A stretch of 48,223 nucleotides of DNA from an uncultured Clostridium sp. (GCA_900556135.1 USNR01000009.1:1-48223), one strand, 5' to 3'. Positions 36,329-44,705 are shown, counted from the stretch's first letter. Numbers and translations are program-made. The notes: generated by a model from the sequence alone, not told the origin.

Positions 36329-36911
36329 TTATACTAGGCATCTTTGGATTGTAAAAAAAATCAAATGTGCTCTGCCATACTTTCTAGAATCGTAAACTTT
36401 ATATTTTAAATCCTTTATTTTTTCTAATTCTTTCAAATCTCTTTGTTCTTCATCAGTTTCTATTATAATTATTCCGTCTTCTTTTAATAAATCATTTTCA
36501 TTTATAATTTTCACAGCATATGCAGATATATTCTCTTTATATGGCGGATCTATGTAAATTATGTCAAATTTTATATTTTTTGCTTTACAGTCTTTCAATA
36601 CTTGTTTGTAGTCTCTGTTTTCTACATTAGCATTTTCGCTTAATTTTGTTTTGCTTAAATTTTGATTAATTATATCTATTGCCTTTTTAGATATATCACA
36701 CAAGTATACTTTTTTTGCTCCTCTACTTAACATTTCGATTCCGAACAGCACCACTTCCTGCAAATAAATCTAAAGCTACGGTCTCTTCGTCAATTTTGTT
36801 ATTAATAATATTAAATAGTGATTCTTTAACTCTGTCTAGCGTAGGTCTTGTTGTTGTTTCTTCAATTGTATATAATTTTGTTCCTCTTGCGCTTCCGCTT
36901 ATAACTCTCAT
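36329..36911 (-). CDS. rsmD: 16S rRNA (guanine(966)-N(2))-methyltransferase, expressed through a +1 frameshift
   Basis: From the ATG at 36911 the protein opens MRVISGSARGTKLYTI, then TRPTLDRVKESLFNII and VALDLFAGSGAV, the SAM-binding loop. Here the zero frame shows CGG and stops at TAG four codons later. Skipping C36743 gives GIEMLSRGAKKVYLCDIS and the rest of the enzyme, with catalytic IDPPY. Total is 193 residues, the normal RsmD length. The break sits in the middle of motif I, so neither half alone could function. The enzyme methylates the small-subunit rRNA. Two promoters lie upstream. Confidence 0.93.
36740..36746 (-). other. CGG +1 frameshift site in rsmD
   Basis: On the minus strand GTT C GGA ATC GAA, with surplus C at 36743. 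Skipping it yields G-S-G-A-V-G-I-E, matching the family G-S-G-A-L-G-I-E. The zero frame (GTT CGG AAT CGA AAT GTT AAG TAG) stops. Confidence 0.88.
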
Positions 36912-36965
36912 AAACTTATGTTGTCCCTTCTAAAATATAGTTTTAAAGAATTCTAGCATATATAT

Positions 36966-36993
36966 ATTTTATCTTTTTTTTTTGATATGTCAA
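36966..36993 (-). promoter_or_regulatory. Proximal promoter of rsmD
   Basis: TTGACA (36988-36993), 16 bases including an A11 tract, TAAAAT (36966-36971) on the minus strand, about 55 bases before rsmD. Immediately upstream is a palindrome, ATATTACA CATAAA TGTAATAT, that could be an operator. Confidence 0.6.
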
Positions 36994-37060
36994 TATATTA
37001 CACATAAATGTAATATACATTTAATAGTGCTGTAATATTTTTAACCGTTTTTGTAATTAT

Positions 37061-37089
37061 TTTATAACACTTTCTTTATGTGTTGTCAA
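37061..37089 (-). promoter_or_regulatory. Distal promoter upstream of rsmD
   Basis: TTGACA (37084-37089), 17 bases, TATAAA (37061-37066) on the minus strand, about 150 bases before rsmD. No gene lies between it and rsmD. The rest of the 36912-37198 gap is AT-rich with several GTAATA motifs and no visible frame. Confidence 0.6.
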
Positions 37090-37198
37090 CTTTCATTTTT
37101 CCATTATATTACATTTTTAAGAATAAATTTAATTTTTTTCTTCATTCTTAGCTCTATCTTTATCTTTTACACTATTTTACAAATTCAAAATTTTTAAT

Positions 37199-37251
37199 AT
37201 ATAAAGAACAAAAAAAACAACTATCAAAGTTGCCTCTTTTGTTCTTTATAT
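37199..37251 (-). terminator. Terminator of divIVA
   Basis: On the minus strand AAAGAACAAAA pairs with TTTTTGTTCTTT around an inner stem (CAACT and AGTTG), followed by T-rich sequence, 16 bases after the stop codon. Confidence 0.75.
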
Positions 37252-37266
37252 AAATTCAATTGAATT

Positions 37267-37716
37267 TTAGTCTTCTTTTATTTCTTTTATTAATTCTAGT
37301 TGTGAAATTAAAAGTGATTCCATTTTTGCTTTATATACATCAAATTGTTTTTTTACATCATCTAGTTCTTTTTTCTTTAAAGCTGTTTTACTTTCAATAT
37401 CCATCAATGCTTGTTTTGCTTCTTCTTGGGCTCCGTTTATTATTTGATCTGCTTGTTGTTTAGCAATATTTTTAACTTCATCAGCAGTTTTCTGAGCCAT
37501 TACTAATGTATTATTTAATGTTCCTTCTATAGATTTATAATGTTCCAAGCTTTGCTTTGCTTCTTCTACTTTTCCTTTTAATTCATTATTTTCTTTATAT
37601 AATCTCTCATAATCAGCTGTTATTTCATCTAAAAAATCATCAACTTCCTCCACACTGTAGCCATTCATCATTTGTTTTGCAAATTTTTTATTCTCTATAT
37701 CTAATGGTGTAATCAT
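37267..37716 (-). CDS. divIVA: Cell division protein DivIVA
   Basis: 149 residues. The N-terminal membrane-curvature domain is typical (MITPLDIENKKFAKQMMNGYSVEEVDDFLDEITADYERLY), followed by a long coiled coil. DivIVA marks poles and new septa in Gram-positive bacteria and recruits partners. It lies 29 bases after sepF, the usual clostridial and bacillary order (sepF then divIVA). An intervening ylmG or ylmH, common elsewhere, is missing. Confidence 0.93.
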   Translation of the reverse strand: MITPLDIENKKFAKQMMNGYSVEEVDDFLDEITADYERLYKENNELKGKVEEAKQSLEHYKSIEGTLNNTLVMAQKTADEVKNIAKQQADQIINGAQEEAKQALMDIESKTALKKKELDDVKKQFDVYKAKMESLLISQLELIKEIKED

Positions 37717-37745
37717 TTTTACCGTCCTTTCTTCAAGGTATAATA

Positions 37746-38210
37746 TTAGTTATTTCCTGAGTTTTTTAACCATGAAACAGATAATTTGTTTTTTATTTCT
37801 TCTCTTGCCATTTCATTTGTAATTTCATAATTAAATGGTGCTATTAAGAATATAGAATTAGATACCTTTTGTATATGACCATCAAGAGCATGAACAGCTC
37901 CACTAACAACATCTATTATTCTTCTAGCAATATCTTTATTTACATACTCTAAGTTTACTATTACAGATTGTTTTTCTTTTAATAAATCACATATATCCTC
38001 AGCTTGTTCAAATGTAGTAGGTTGAGAAATAACCATTTTTACTTGTTGTGCTTGAGGCATACTAACAACTTTATTTTTTCTTCCCCACAATTTATTTTTT
38101 TCTTCCTCTTCTTCTTCATAATCTTCAGCTAAATCTATATCTTCTTCCTCATTCTCCTCTGCATCCATTCCAAATGCTCCCCATATCTTATTCATTATAG
38201 CTCCTGACAT
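37746..38210 (-). CDS. sepF: Cell division protein SepF
   Basis: 154 residues. A short N-terminal amphipathic helix (MNKIWGAFGM) binds the membrane, an acidic linker (EEEEEE region) follows, and the C-terminal SepF domain (TTFEQAEDICDLLKEKQSVIVNLEYVNKDIARRIIDVVSGAVHALDG) polymerises on FtsZ. AGGAGG before the first ATG supports the start at 38210. An internal ATG at residue 6 is also possible. A promoter lies at 38256-38284. Confidence 0.93.
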   Translation of the reverse strand: MSGAIMNKIWGAFGMDAEENEEEDIDLAEDYEEEEEEKNKLWGRKNKVVSMPQAQQVKMVISQPTTFEQAEDICDLLKEKQSVIVNLEYVNKDIARRIIDVVSGAVHALDGHIQKVSNSIFLIAPFNYEITNEMAREEIKNKLSVSWLKNSGNN

Positions 38211-38255
38211 TTTTAACCTCCTAAATTTATCGTCCTTCGTAAATTAACTAGCTAT

Positions 38256-38284
38256 AGTATCTATCTTTTTTGTAATAAAGTCAA
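38256..38284 (-). promoter_or_regulatory. Putative promoter of sepF-divIVA
   Basis: TTGACT (38279-38284), 17 bases, GATACT (38256-38261) on the minus strand, about 45 bases before sepF. About 40 bases upstream is the direct repeat TGTAATACTTTTGTAATACT (38321-38340), also found at 24770-24789. Confidence 0.5.
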
Positions 38285-38346
38285 GCTTTTTTTGATAATG
38301 TAATTGTATTTTAAGTTTTTTGTAATACTTTTGTAATACTGTTTTG

Positions 38347-39705
38347 TTATTTTAATTGTTCTTCTGTCGGATTTAATAAAATTTCGTCATATAAAGTCAA
38401 AGTTTTTAAATCCGATATTTCTGTAGAAGATAATCCTAGTTCTAGTAGTTCTGTCCTCGTGTACTTTTCTACTATAGAATAATCTTCATTTTGTTTTAAT
38501 ATTTTTACAGGCATTTTATTATAATAACCATTTCTATTTCTTATAACATAGTCGACATTGCCTATCTTTTTTATTGCAGAGTTTGGAATTCTGTATCCAC
38601 TAGCACTCCACCATATAATTTCAAATGAAACTTTTCTATATGAAATGAGATCTTCAACTTGATTTTCTATTTCTACAGCTATAGTTCTACTTCCATCTTC
38701 TTCGTCAATTATATTTTTTATTGTAGCAGTAATTTCTGATGAATCCTGTATTCTGATTTTGATCTTGCCATCCACTTCTACTTTTTTTGCTTGCTCAGAG
38801 TCAGAATTAAATATTATGTAGCATTTATAATTATCGACAATCTTCGCTATTTCATCGCTACTAGCCATATTTTGTCCAGTTTTCAAATTTAAATTTTCTA
38901 AAAATTCCTTATTCAACTTTCCAAATTCATTTGGCGACATAATTTTTTCTAATCCGTCAACTTTATATGATACAATTCCACTTGTTTGTGCTGTTACATA
39001 TTCAGATTCTGTTTCTAATTGACTCTCATATTGATTTCTTTCTTCAATTAAATTTTTTATATATGCCCCTGCAGGACTAGAGTCGCCCACAATTTTAGCT
39101 TTTTTTGCTATATATGAATTTATTGTCTTTTTGTATTCTTGAATCTTCTGTGTTTCATTTTTTTTATACAAATTATCTAATTCACTTTCAATTTGTGTTT
39201 CTAGCAATTTCTTATCACTTGAAAGTCTATTATCATTGTTTTCCATCGCTTCTTGTATTTTATCATTTAATTGACTAATTTTTTGCTCTAGCTCCGTTTC
39301 CTTATCCGAGTAAAATCTATACACAGGATTTCCATTTGCAACTCTTTGTCCTTCATCTTTGATCTTAATAATAGAACTTCCTTTTTTTGAACTCTCCACT
39401 AAATTTTCGTTTCTAACTATATAACCTGTCACACTTTCTTCTTCTGACAAGCTTCCATTACTTACAATGAAAGTATCTGTTGGATTTTTAATTAACTTAT
39501 ATACCATTAATACCGCATACAATATTAGTATTGTAATTACAGTGCCTAACACAATCTTTTTCGTTTTTCCATTATTCTTTTTAACACTTTTTTGAACACC
39601 ATCTATTAGGTACGGATTTTCTTCTTTCTTATAAGCTAACATTCTTTTTATCGTATTAGTCTTTCTTCCCTTTCTAAACTCTTTTTTCTCCACGTTATCT
39701 TCCAT
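38347..39705 (-). CDS. HlyD-like membrane protein
   Basis: 452 residues from the ATG at 39705. A TTG three codons earlier (39714) is the alternative, and neither has a good ribosome binding site. A basic cytoplasmic N-terminus, one membrane helix (KIVLGTVITILILYAVLMVY), then a HlyD/biotinyl-lipoyl-like half domain (ESVTGYIVRNENLVESSKKG), a coiled coil (about 130-220), and a second half with VTAQTSGIVSYKVDGLE. This protein often lies next to sepF in Clostridia, but there is no transporter nearby, and its role there is not established. It follows miaA by 24 bases. Confidence 0.7.
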   Translation of the reverse strand: MEDNVEKKEFRKGRKTNTIKRMLAYKKEENPYLIDGVQKSVKKNNGKTKKIVLGTVITILILYAVLMVYKLIKNPTDTFIVSNGSLSEEESVTGYIVRNENLVESSKKGSSIIKIKDEGQRVANGNPVYRFYSDKETELEQKISQLNDKIQEAMENNDNRLSSDKKLLETQIESELDNLYKKNETQKIQEYKKTINSYIAKKAKIVGDSSPAGAYIKNLIEERNQYESQLETESEYVTAQTSGIVSYKVDGLEKIMSPNEFGKLNKEFLENLNLKTGQNMASSDEIAKIVDNYKCYIIFNSDSEQAKKVEVDGKIKIRIQDSSEITATIKNIIDEEDGSRTIAVEIENQVEDLISYRKVSFEIIWWSASGYRIPNSAIKKIGNVDYVIRNRNGYYNKMPVKILKQNEDYSIVEKYTRTELLELGLSSTEISDLKTLTLYDEILLNPTEEQLK

Positions 39706-39729
39706 TCCCTTCAAGGAGGTACTCGTTTT

Positions 39730-40647
39730 TTACTTTATCTCCTCTAATATTTTTTCTATATTCATCTGAACGCTATCCATGCCGTCTAACCACACAATAT
39801 TTTCTATCTTTCTAAACCATGTAAGCTGTCTTTTAGCATATCTTCTACTTTCCTGTTTTATCTTTTCTACAGCTTCATCTAAAGAGCACTTATTATTGAT
39901 GTAGTCAATTAATTCTTTATATCCAATAGCCTGTCCCGAGGTTAAAAGTTCATCTCCATATTTCTTGTATAATTCCTTAACCTCTTGAAGTAATCCTTTT
40001 TCCATCATTATATCAACTCTTTTATTAATTCTCTCGTATAGTTTTTCTCTTTCGTAGTCTATTGCAAACACCTTAAAGTCAAAGTTTACTCCTTTTTCTC
40101 TTGATTCTTTTTCAAGTTGTGTTTTTGTTTTATTTGTTTGCTTATATATCTCAAGTACTCTTAATATTCTTTTTTTATCATTCTCACTAATCTTTTTCAT
40201 TGCCTCTGGATCTATTTTGCATGCTCTTTTATATAAGTTCTCTAAACCATTGCTTTCAGCATCTTCTTCCAGTTGTTTTCTATATTCTAAATCTATATCT
40301 ATTTCAGGATATTCTATCCCATAAATTAGAGAATTAACATACAAACCAGTTCCACCAACAACAATAGGAATTTTTTTATTGCTTATTATTTCTTCAATAG
40401 CTAGTGTAGCATCTTTTTTATATTGTGATACACTGTATCTTCTTGTCGGCTTTATATTTCCAACTAGATAATGTTTTATTCCTTGCATTTCTTCTTCATC
40501 TGGCTTCGCTGTTCCTATATTCATTTCGTCATATATCTGCATAGAATCAGCCGAGACAATTTGTCCATCAATTTTCTTAGCTAATTCTATTGATAACGCC
40601 GTTTTTCCACTTGCTGTTGGACCACATATAACAATAACTTTTTGCAT
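39730..40647 (-). CDS. miaA: tRNA dimethylallyltransferase MiaA
   Basis: 305 residues. P-loop CGPTASGKTALSIELAK at residues 8-24, then VSADSMQIYDEMNIGTAKP and GGTGLYVNSLIYG, all classic MiaA signatures. It prenylates A37 in tRNAs, producing the substrate of MiaB (3695-5128). Upstream lies copy C of the dispersed hairpin and a large inverted repeat, then a membrane-protein gene and mutL, so the common mutL-miaA neighbourhood is kept with one inserted gene. Confidence 0.95.
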   Translation of the reverse strand: MQKVIVICGPTASGKTALSIELAKKIDGQIVSADSMQIYDEMNIGTAKPDEEEMQGIKHYLVGNIKPTRRYSVSQYKKDATLAIEEIISNKKIPIVVGGTGLYVNSLIYGIEYPEIDIDLEYRKQLEEDAESNGLENLYKRACKIDPEAMKKISENDKKRILRVLEIYKQTNKTKTQLEKESREKGVNFDFKVFAIDYEREKLYERINKRVDIMMEKGLLQEVKELYKKYGDELLTSGQAIGYKELIDYINNKCSLDEAVEKIKQESRRYAKRQLTWFRKIENIVWLDGMDSVQMNIEKILEEIK

Positions 40648-40664
40648 TACTTCTTGCCCCTTTA

Positions 40665-40707
40665 TTTTATAATAGGAAAGTCAAACTAACTTTTTTATTA
40701 TATAAAA
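40665..40707 (+). repeat. Dispersed hairpin repeat, copy C
   Basis: TTTTATAATAGGAAAGT, loop CAAACTA, ACTTTTTTATTATATAAAA. It shares TATAATAGGAAAGTCA with copies A and B. Here the GG faces TT, which as RNA on the plus strand would be two G-U pairs where copy A has G-C, hinting at a conserved RNA stem. Confidence 0.6.
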
Positions 40708-40717
40708 TATATTGTAA

Positions 40718-40834
40718 GAAAATTTATTTCATAAATTTTCGCACAAGAACAAATTTACTGAAATTTTCAATTTTATAAAGAAATCTAAATAGTAGAGTAA
40801 AGACTGAAAATTGAAAATTTTCAGATTTGTTCTT
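40718..40834. repeat. Nested inverted repeats before miaA
   Basis: GAAAATTTA TTTCA TAAATTTTC (40718-40740) is a perfect hairpin. Then 40745-40774 (AAGAACAAAT to CAATTTT) is complementary to 40804-40834 with small bulges, around a 29-base spacer. The outer repeat begins 4 bases after the stop of the minus-strand gene at 40838 and may serve as its terminator, although the usual T-run is weak. Confidence 0.6.
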
Positions 40835-40837
40835 TAA

Positions 40838-41392
40838 TTATATGTTATTTTCTAGAACATTTTCAATCTCGTTAGTTATTTCGTTTACTTCATTAACCTC
40901 ATTTGACACATCATTTTCATTTAGTGCATTGTTATTTTCGCTATTCTTTTTAATTTCTTGATTAACCTTAATTTCCTCATTTAATCTTACAATATCCTTT
41001 TGAAAATTTCTAAAATAGAAAAATTCACAAATCATAACAATGATTGCTAATATAACAATTATTGTCATTCTTGTATAAAAAGACTTTTCTGTAATTTTTT
41101 TCTCCTTACTTTTATTAAATGAAATTACAGATATTGGGATAAATAAAATCGCATCAACAGGCACAAACGCAATTGTTAACAACGTTTTAGCTTTATCTAA
41201 CGCAGATATTTTTTCAATGCCAATAGAACTTAATGAAAACACAAGCCATACCAAGATACATATAAACCCCATTCCTATTAATGTGTTCATAAATCTTTTC
41301 TGCTTATCAATCTTTCTTCCAAATGAATAATACACTAAAAGGATTGCTATTATATTTGCTAATATTGCAAACAACATTATAAAATTATCCAT
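40838..41392 (-). CDS. Four-helix membrane protein of unknown function
   Basis: 184 residues. Membrane segments at about 3-23, 35-57, 71-92 and 107-128 are followed by a cytoplasmic tail rich in Asn and Glu (NEVNEVNEITNEIENVLENN, low complexity). It lies 15 bases after mutL, suggesting translational linkage, and before miaA. I do not recognise its family. Confidence 0.6.
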   Translation of the reverse strand: MDNFIMLFAILANIIAILLVYYSFGRKIDKQKRFMNTLIGMGFICILVWLVFSLSSIGIEKISALDKAKTLLTIAFVPVDAILFIPISVISFNKSKEKKITEKSFYTRMTIIVILAIIVMICEFFYFRNFQKDIVRLNEEIKVNQEIKKNSENNNALNENDVSNEVNEVNEITNEIENVLENNI

Positions 41393-41407
41393 AATAAAAC
41401 CACCTTT

Positions 41408-43789
41408 CTATCTTCTAGAAAATTTCTTTTCAATATCATTTTTTGTCATTCTTATTGCTGTTGGTCTTCCATGTGGACATGTAAATGGATTTGGTAACAC
41501 CAATAATTCGTCTAGTAATTTTTCTACCTCATCTTTTGCAAGCACCATACGAGCCTTAACTGCTGCCTTGCATGCCACAGTAGCAATAAACTTTTCCTCT
41601 ATTTCTTGTTTTGCAGTTCTTGCAACTGTATTAATTTCATCCAAGGCTTCTAGAAATAACTCTTTTGTTTCTAAATCTATTAAAACATTTGGTACACCTG
41701 TTAATTTAACAGTGTTTTCTCCAAACTCCTCAACCATAAATCCTGCTTTTTTAAACATTTCTCTATTATCTTTATAAATTCCCATTTCTTTATGTGTTAA
41801 AGTAATTACATCGGGCAACAGCATCAGTTGGGAATCTTTTTTATCATCATTGTAATAGTTCTTTTTTATTTGTTCATACATAATTCTTTCATGTGCAGCA
41901 TGTTGATCTATTATATACAACTCACTGTTCATTTCTATTATTATATATGTCTTAAAAGCTATTCCTATATATTTATATGCTGGTTTTAATGAGTATTTAG
42001 ATTCACTTTCAAATACAGAAATATTATCTGCTTTTGTTATTGGCTTAAAATCATTAATAACATCATTTTTTTCTTCTTCTGGATCTTTTTTCTTAATTGC
42101 TGTTCCAAACATTTTCTCATACATTTGCAAAAATTCTTCATCATTATTTACTTTGTTGTTTTGTGGAGCTTCTTTTGCAATTTGTTCTTTTAATTCATTA
42201 ATTTTTTGCAACTTTTGCTCTAAATTTTCCTCTGGTGTTGTCATTTCTGTTTTTACTTTTATATCATTTTCTACAGTCAATTCATCTGTTACTTTTTCTT
42301 TTTCAACTGTTGCACTTTCCAAATTTTCTTCTCTTGAAATATCACTCAAATAATCCTTAATAGCTGTTGTTTCTTCTTTTCTAATTTCTTGATTTTCCAC
42401 CTTTATATTTTCTGCTAATTCATGCTTTTCTTCTTTTATTTCTGCCTTAATGTCCGCTTCTTGAGTTTCAGTTAAGCTGACGTCCTTTTCTTGCTCTTCT
42501 TTTTGGCTTATTTCTCCATTAGCAATTTTTATCATATTTTGCATTTTCTGTAGTTTGTTTATAACTTCATCAAACTCCCTAGCATCTCTCTCTTCTTTAG
42601 CAATCTTCTCCTCTTCAGTCGGATTATAAACATTGCCACTATTTGAAACACCTGAATCTATATTATTGCTGTTTTGTGTATTTCCCATTATTTCTCTAAA
42701 TGTTGTTGTACTACTTTCTTTAACAAATGTGTCAATTTTATCTTGATTATTAACTTTGTTCTTATCTATTCCTTCTATACTTGAAGTTGAAGCAACTAAA
42801 TCTTCTCTTGTTAGTCCATCTTTAATAGCATGATAAACAGCTTTAAATATTAGATTTTCCTCTTGGAATCTAACTTCTAGCTTTGCTGGATGAACATTCA
42901 CGTCAACTTTTCTTGGATTCATTTCTATATTAAGAACTAAAAATCCATGTTTTCCAACAGTAACAAATCCCTTAAAAGCTTGCTCTGCAGCTCCAGATAA
43001 AGTTTTGTCTTTTACAAATCTCTTATTTACGAAAAACAATTGATTTGATCTATTAGATCTCGAAATTACTGGTTTTCCAATAACCCCAGAAATAATCATA
43101 TCTTCATAATTGTAATTTATATCAATTAAATTTTGAGCAATATCTTTGCCATAAATATTATAAATTACAGCTTTTAAATCTCCATTTCCAGAAGTTTGAA
43201 TTATAGTTTTACCTGTATTAATCAACTTTATGGCTATTTCTGGATGAACTAAAGCAATTCTTGTTATTACATCTTCTATATAACCAGATTCTGTAAAATC
43301 CTTTTTCAAAAACTTATATCTTACAGGTGTGTTAAAAAACAAGTTTTCAACTGTTATACTTGTTCCATTAGGGCATCCTGTTTCGCCGTCTTCTAAAATA
43401 TTGCCACCTTCAATTACTACTTTATATCCATTATCACTTTCCCTTGTTTTAGAAACAAGTTCGACTCTAGCAATAGCAGCAATACTAGCCAAAGCTTCTC
43501 CTCTGAATCCCATAGATTTAATCTCATCTAAGTCTTCAGCACTTCTAAGCTTGCTAGTAGCGTGTCTTTCAAATGCAATTTTCATATCATCTTGCATTAT
43601 ACCTTTACCATTATCGGTTACTCTAATATAAGAAATACCACCATTTCTAATTTCCACAGTAACATTAGTTGCTCCTGCATCAATAGAGTTCTCAACAATT
43701 TCTTTCACAACTGAGGCTGGTCTTTCGATAACCTCTCCAGCAGCAATTTTGTTTATCGTCAAGTCATCTAATAAAACTATTTTTCCCAT
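41408..43789 (-). CDS. mutL: DNA mismatch repair protein MutL
   Basis: 793 residues, longer than most MutL because of a 250-residue Glu/Lys-rich linker (about 330-580). The GHKL ATPase domain has KIAAGEVIERPASVVKEIVENSIDAGA, VTDNGKGI and RGEALASIA. The C-terminal dimerisation and endonuclease domain includes DQHAAHERIMYE (DQHAxxER metal site), ACKAAVKA and PNPFTCPHGRPT, so it is a nicking-type MutL. It acts with MutS (1028-3658). AAAGGAAACGG precedes the ATG. Confidence 0.96.
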   Translation of the reverse strand: MGKIVLLDDLTINKIAAGEVIERPASVVKEIVENSIDAGATNVTVEIRNGGISYIRVTDNGKGIMQDDMKIAFERHATSKLRSAEDLDEIKSMGFRGEALASIAAIARVELVSKTRESDNGYKVVIEGGNILEDGETGCPNGTSITVENLFFNTPVRYKFLKKDFTESGYIEDVITRIALVHPEIAIKLINTGKTIIQTSGNGDLKAVIYNIYGKDIAQNLIDINYNYEDMIISGVIGKPVISRSNRSNQLFFVNKRFVKDKTLSGAAEQAFKGFVTVGKHGFLVLNIEMNPRKVDVNVHPAKLEVRFQEENLIFKAVYHAIKDGLTREDLVASTSSIEGIDKNKVNNQDKIDTFVKESSTTTFREIMGNTQNSNNIDSGVSNSGNVYNPTEEEKIAKEERDAREFDEVINKLQKMQNMIKIANGEISQKEEQEKDVSLTETQEADIKAEIKEEKHELAENIKVENQEIRKEETTAIKDYLSDISREENLESATVEKEKVTDELTVENDIKVKTEMTTPEENLEQKLQKINELKEQIAKEAPQNNKVNNDEEFLQMYEKMFGTAIKKKDPEEEKNDVINDFKPITKADNISVFESESKYSLKPAYKYIGIAFKTYIIIEMNSELYIIDQHAAHERIMYEQIKKNYYNDDKKDSQLMLLPDVITLTHKEMGIYKDNREMFKKAGFMVEEFGENTVKLTGVPNVLIDLETKELFLEALDEINTVARTAKQEIEEKFIATVACKAAVKARMVLAKDEVEKLLDELLVLPNPFTCPHGRPTAIRMTKNDIEKKFSRR

Positions 43790-43932
43790 TTTTTTCCGTT
43801 TCCTTTCTAAGGCATAAGTTATTTATTTATACCTTCTATCTTTTGTCTATTTTTCATAATGAATTATATCATTAATTGTGTTTTTTTGTACAGAGTTTTT
43901 TTAGTTTTTATTTAAAAATGCGTTTTATGTTT

Positions 43933-44631
43933 TCACTCTTTAAACTCTCTTGCCAATTTTCCTATCGCTTTTGTTTCTATTCTAGATACATATGATCTAG
44001 AAATCCCCATTAATTTTGCAATCTGTCTTTGTGTTTGTGGCTTTTTTCCATCTAATCCGAAACGTAGTTCTATTATCAATTTTTCTCTTTCTTTTAAAAC
44101 CACTTTCATTTTCTCATATAATTTTTTAACTTTAAATTTCAAATCCACTTCATCTTCAATGCTCTTTTCATTTGCTTCTATAACCTCTTTTAGTGTCACT
44201 GTATTATCATCTTTATCTTTTCCTATTGCATCTTCAAGATACACTTCTGAACTTACCTTTTTATTTGACCTCAAGTACATTAATATTTCATTATCTATAC
44301 ATCTCGATACATATGTTGACAACTTTATTCCTTTATCCACTTTAAAGCTATTTATTCCTTTTATTAGTCCTATTGTACCTATGGAAATTAAGTCGTCTTG
44401 ATCAATTTTTGTAGATGCGTACTTCTTACAAACATGAGCAACAAGTCTTAGGTTCCTTTCTATTAAAATATTTCTTGCTTCTTCGTCGCCTTCTTTTAGC
44501 AAGTTTAAATATTTCAGTTCATCTTCTTTTGATAATGGCTCTGGAAATAAGCTATTATTAGATATATAACCTAAAACTATTACTGCAGACTGAATAAATG
44601 TAAGAAATCCCATAAGTGAAATTGATATCAT
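43933..44631 (-). CDS. sigK: RNA polymerase sporulation sigma factor, SigK type
   Basis: 232 residues. A hydrophobic N-terminal pro-sequence (MISISLMGFLTFIQSAVIVLG) matches pro-sigma-K and must be removed by the SpoIVFB-type protease. Region 2 (RNLRLVAHVCKKYAST, DDLISIGTIGLIKGINSF) and region 4 (TQRQIAKLMGISRSYVSRIETKAIGKL) follow. Sigma-K directs late mother-cell gene expression in sporulation. The gene is whole and not split by a skin element. GGAGGTGCATGA precedes the ATG. It indicates a spore-forming lineage. Confidence 0.9.
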   Translation of the reverse strand: MISISLMGFLTFIQSAVIVLGYISNNSLFPEPLSKEDELKYLNLLKEGDEEARNILIERNLRLVAHVCKKYASTKIDQDDLISIGTIGLIKGINSFKVDKGIKLSTYVSRCIDNEILMYLRSNKKVSSEVYLEDAIGKDKDDNTVTLKEVIEANEKSIEDEVDLKFKVKKLYEKMKVVLKEREKLIIELRFGLDGKKPQTQRQIAKLMGISRSYVSRIETKAIGKLAREFKE

Positions 44632-44705
44632 TCATGCACCTCCAAATTTTCTAATATACCACAATATATGTGCCACTTTTCCTTAATGTGCATGACCTAC
44701 CAAAT

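Noticed and set aside
10218..36746. Frame breaks as ordinary sequencing or assembly indels
   Set aside because: Indel errors favour long homopolymers and would fall at varied codons. All five breaks are a single extra C before GGN, at the only in-frame CGG triplets found. Raw reads are still needed to close this.
10218..36746. Reassignment of CGG to another amino acid (as known in some lineages)
   Set aside because: Simple reassignment keeps the frame, but here the zero frame runs into a stop or non-homologous sequence at all five places and homology continues in +1.
43933..44631. Split sigma-K gene with a skin element
   Set aside because: The gene is continuous with pro-sequence, region 2 and region 4 in one frame.
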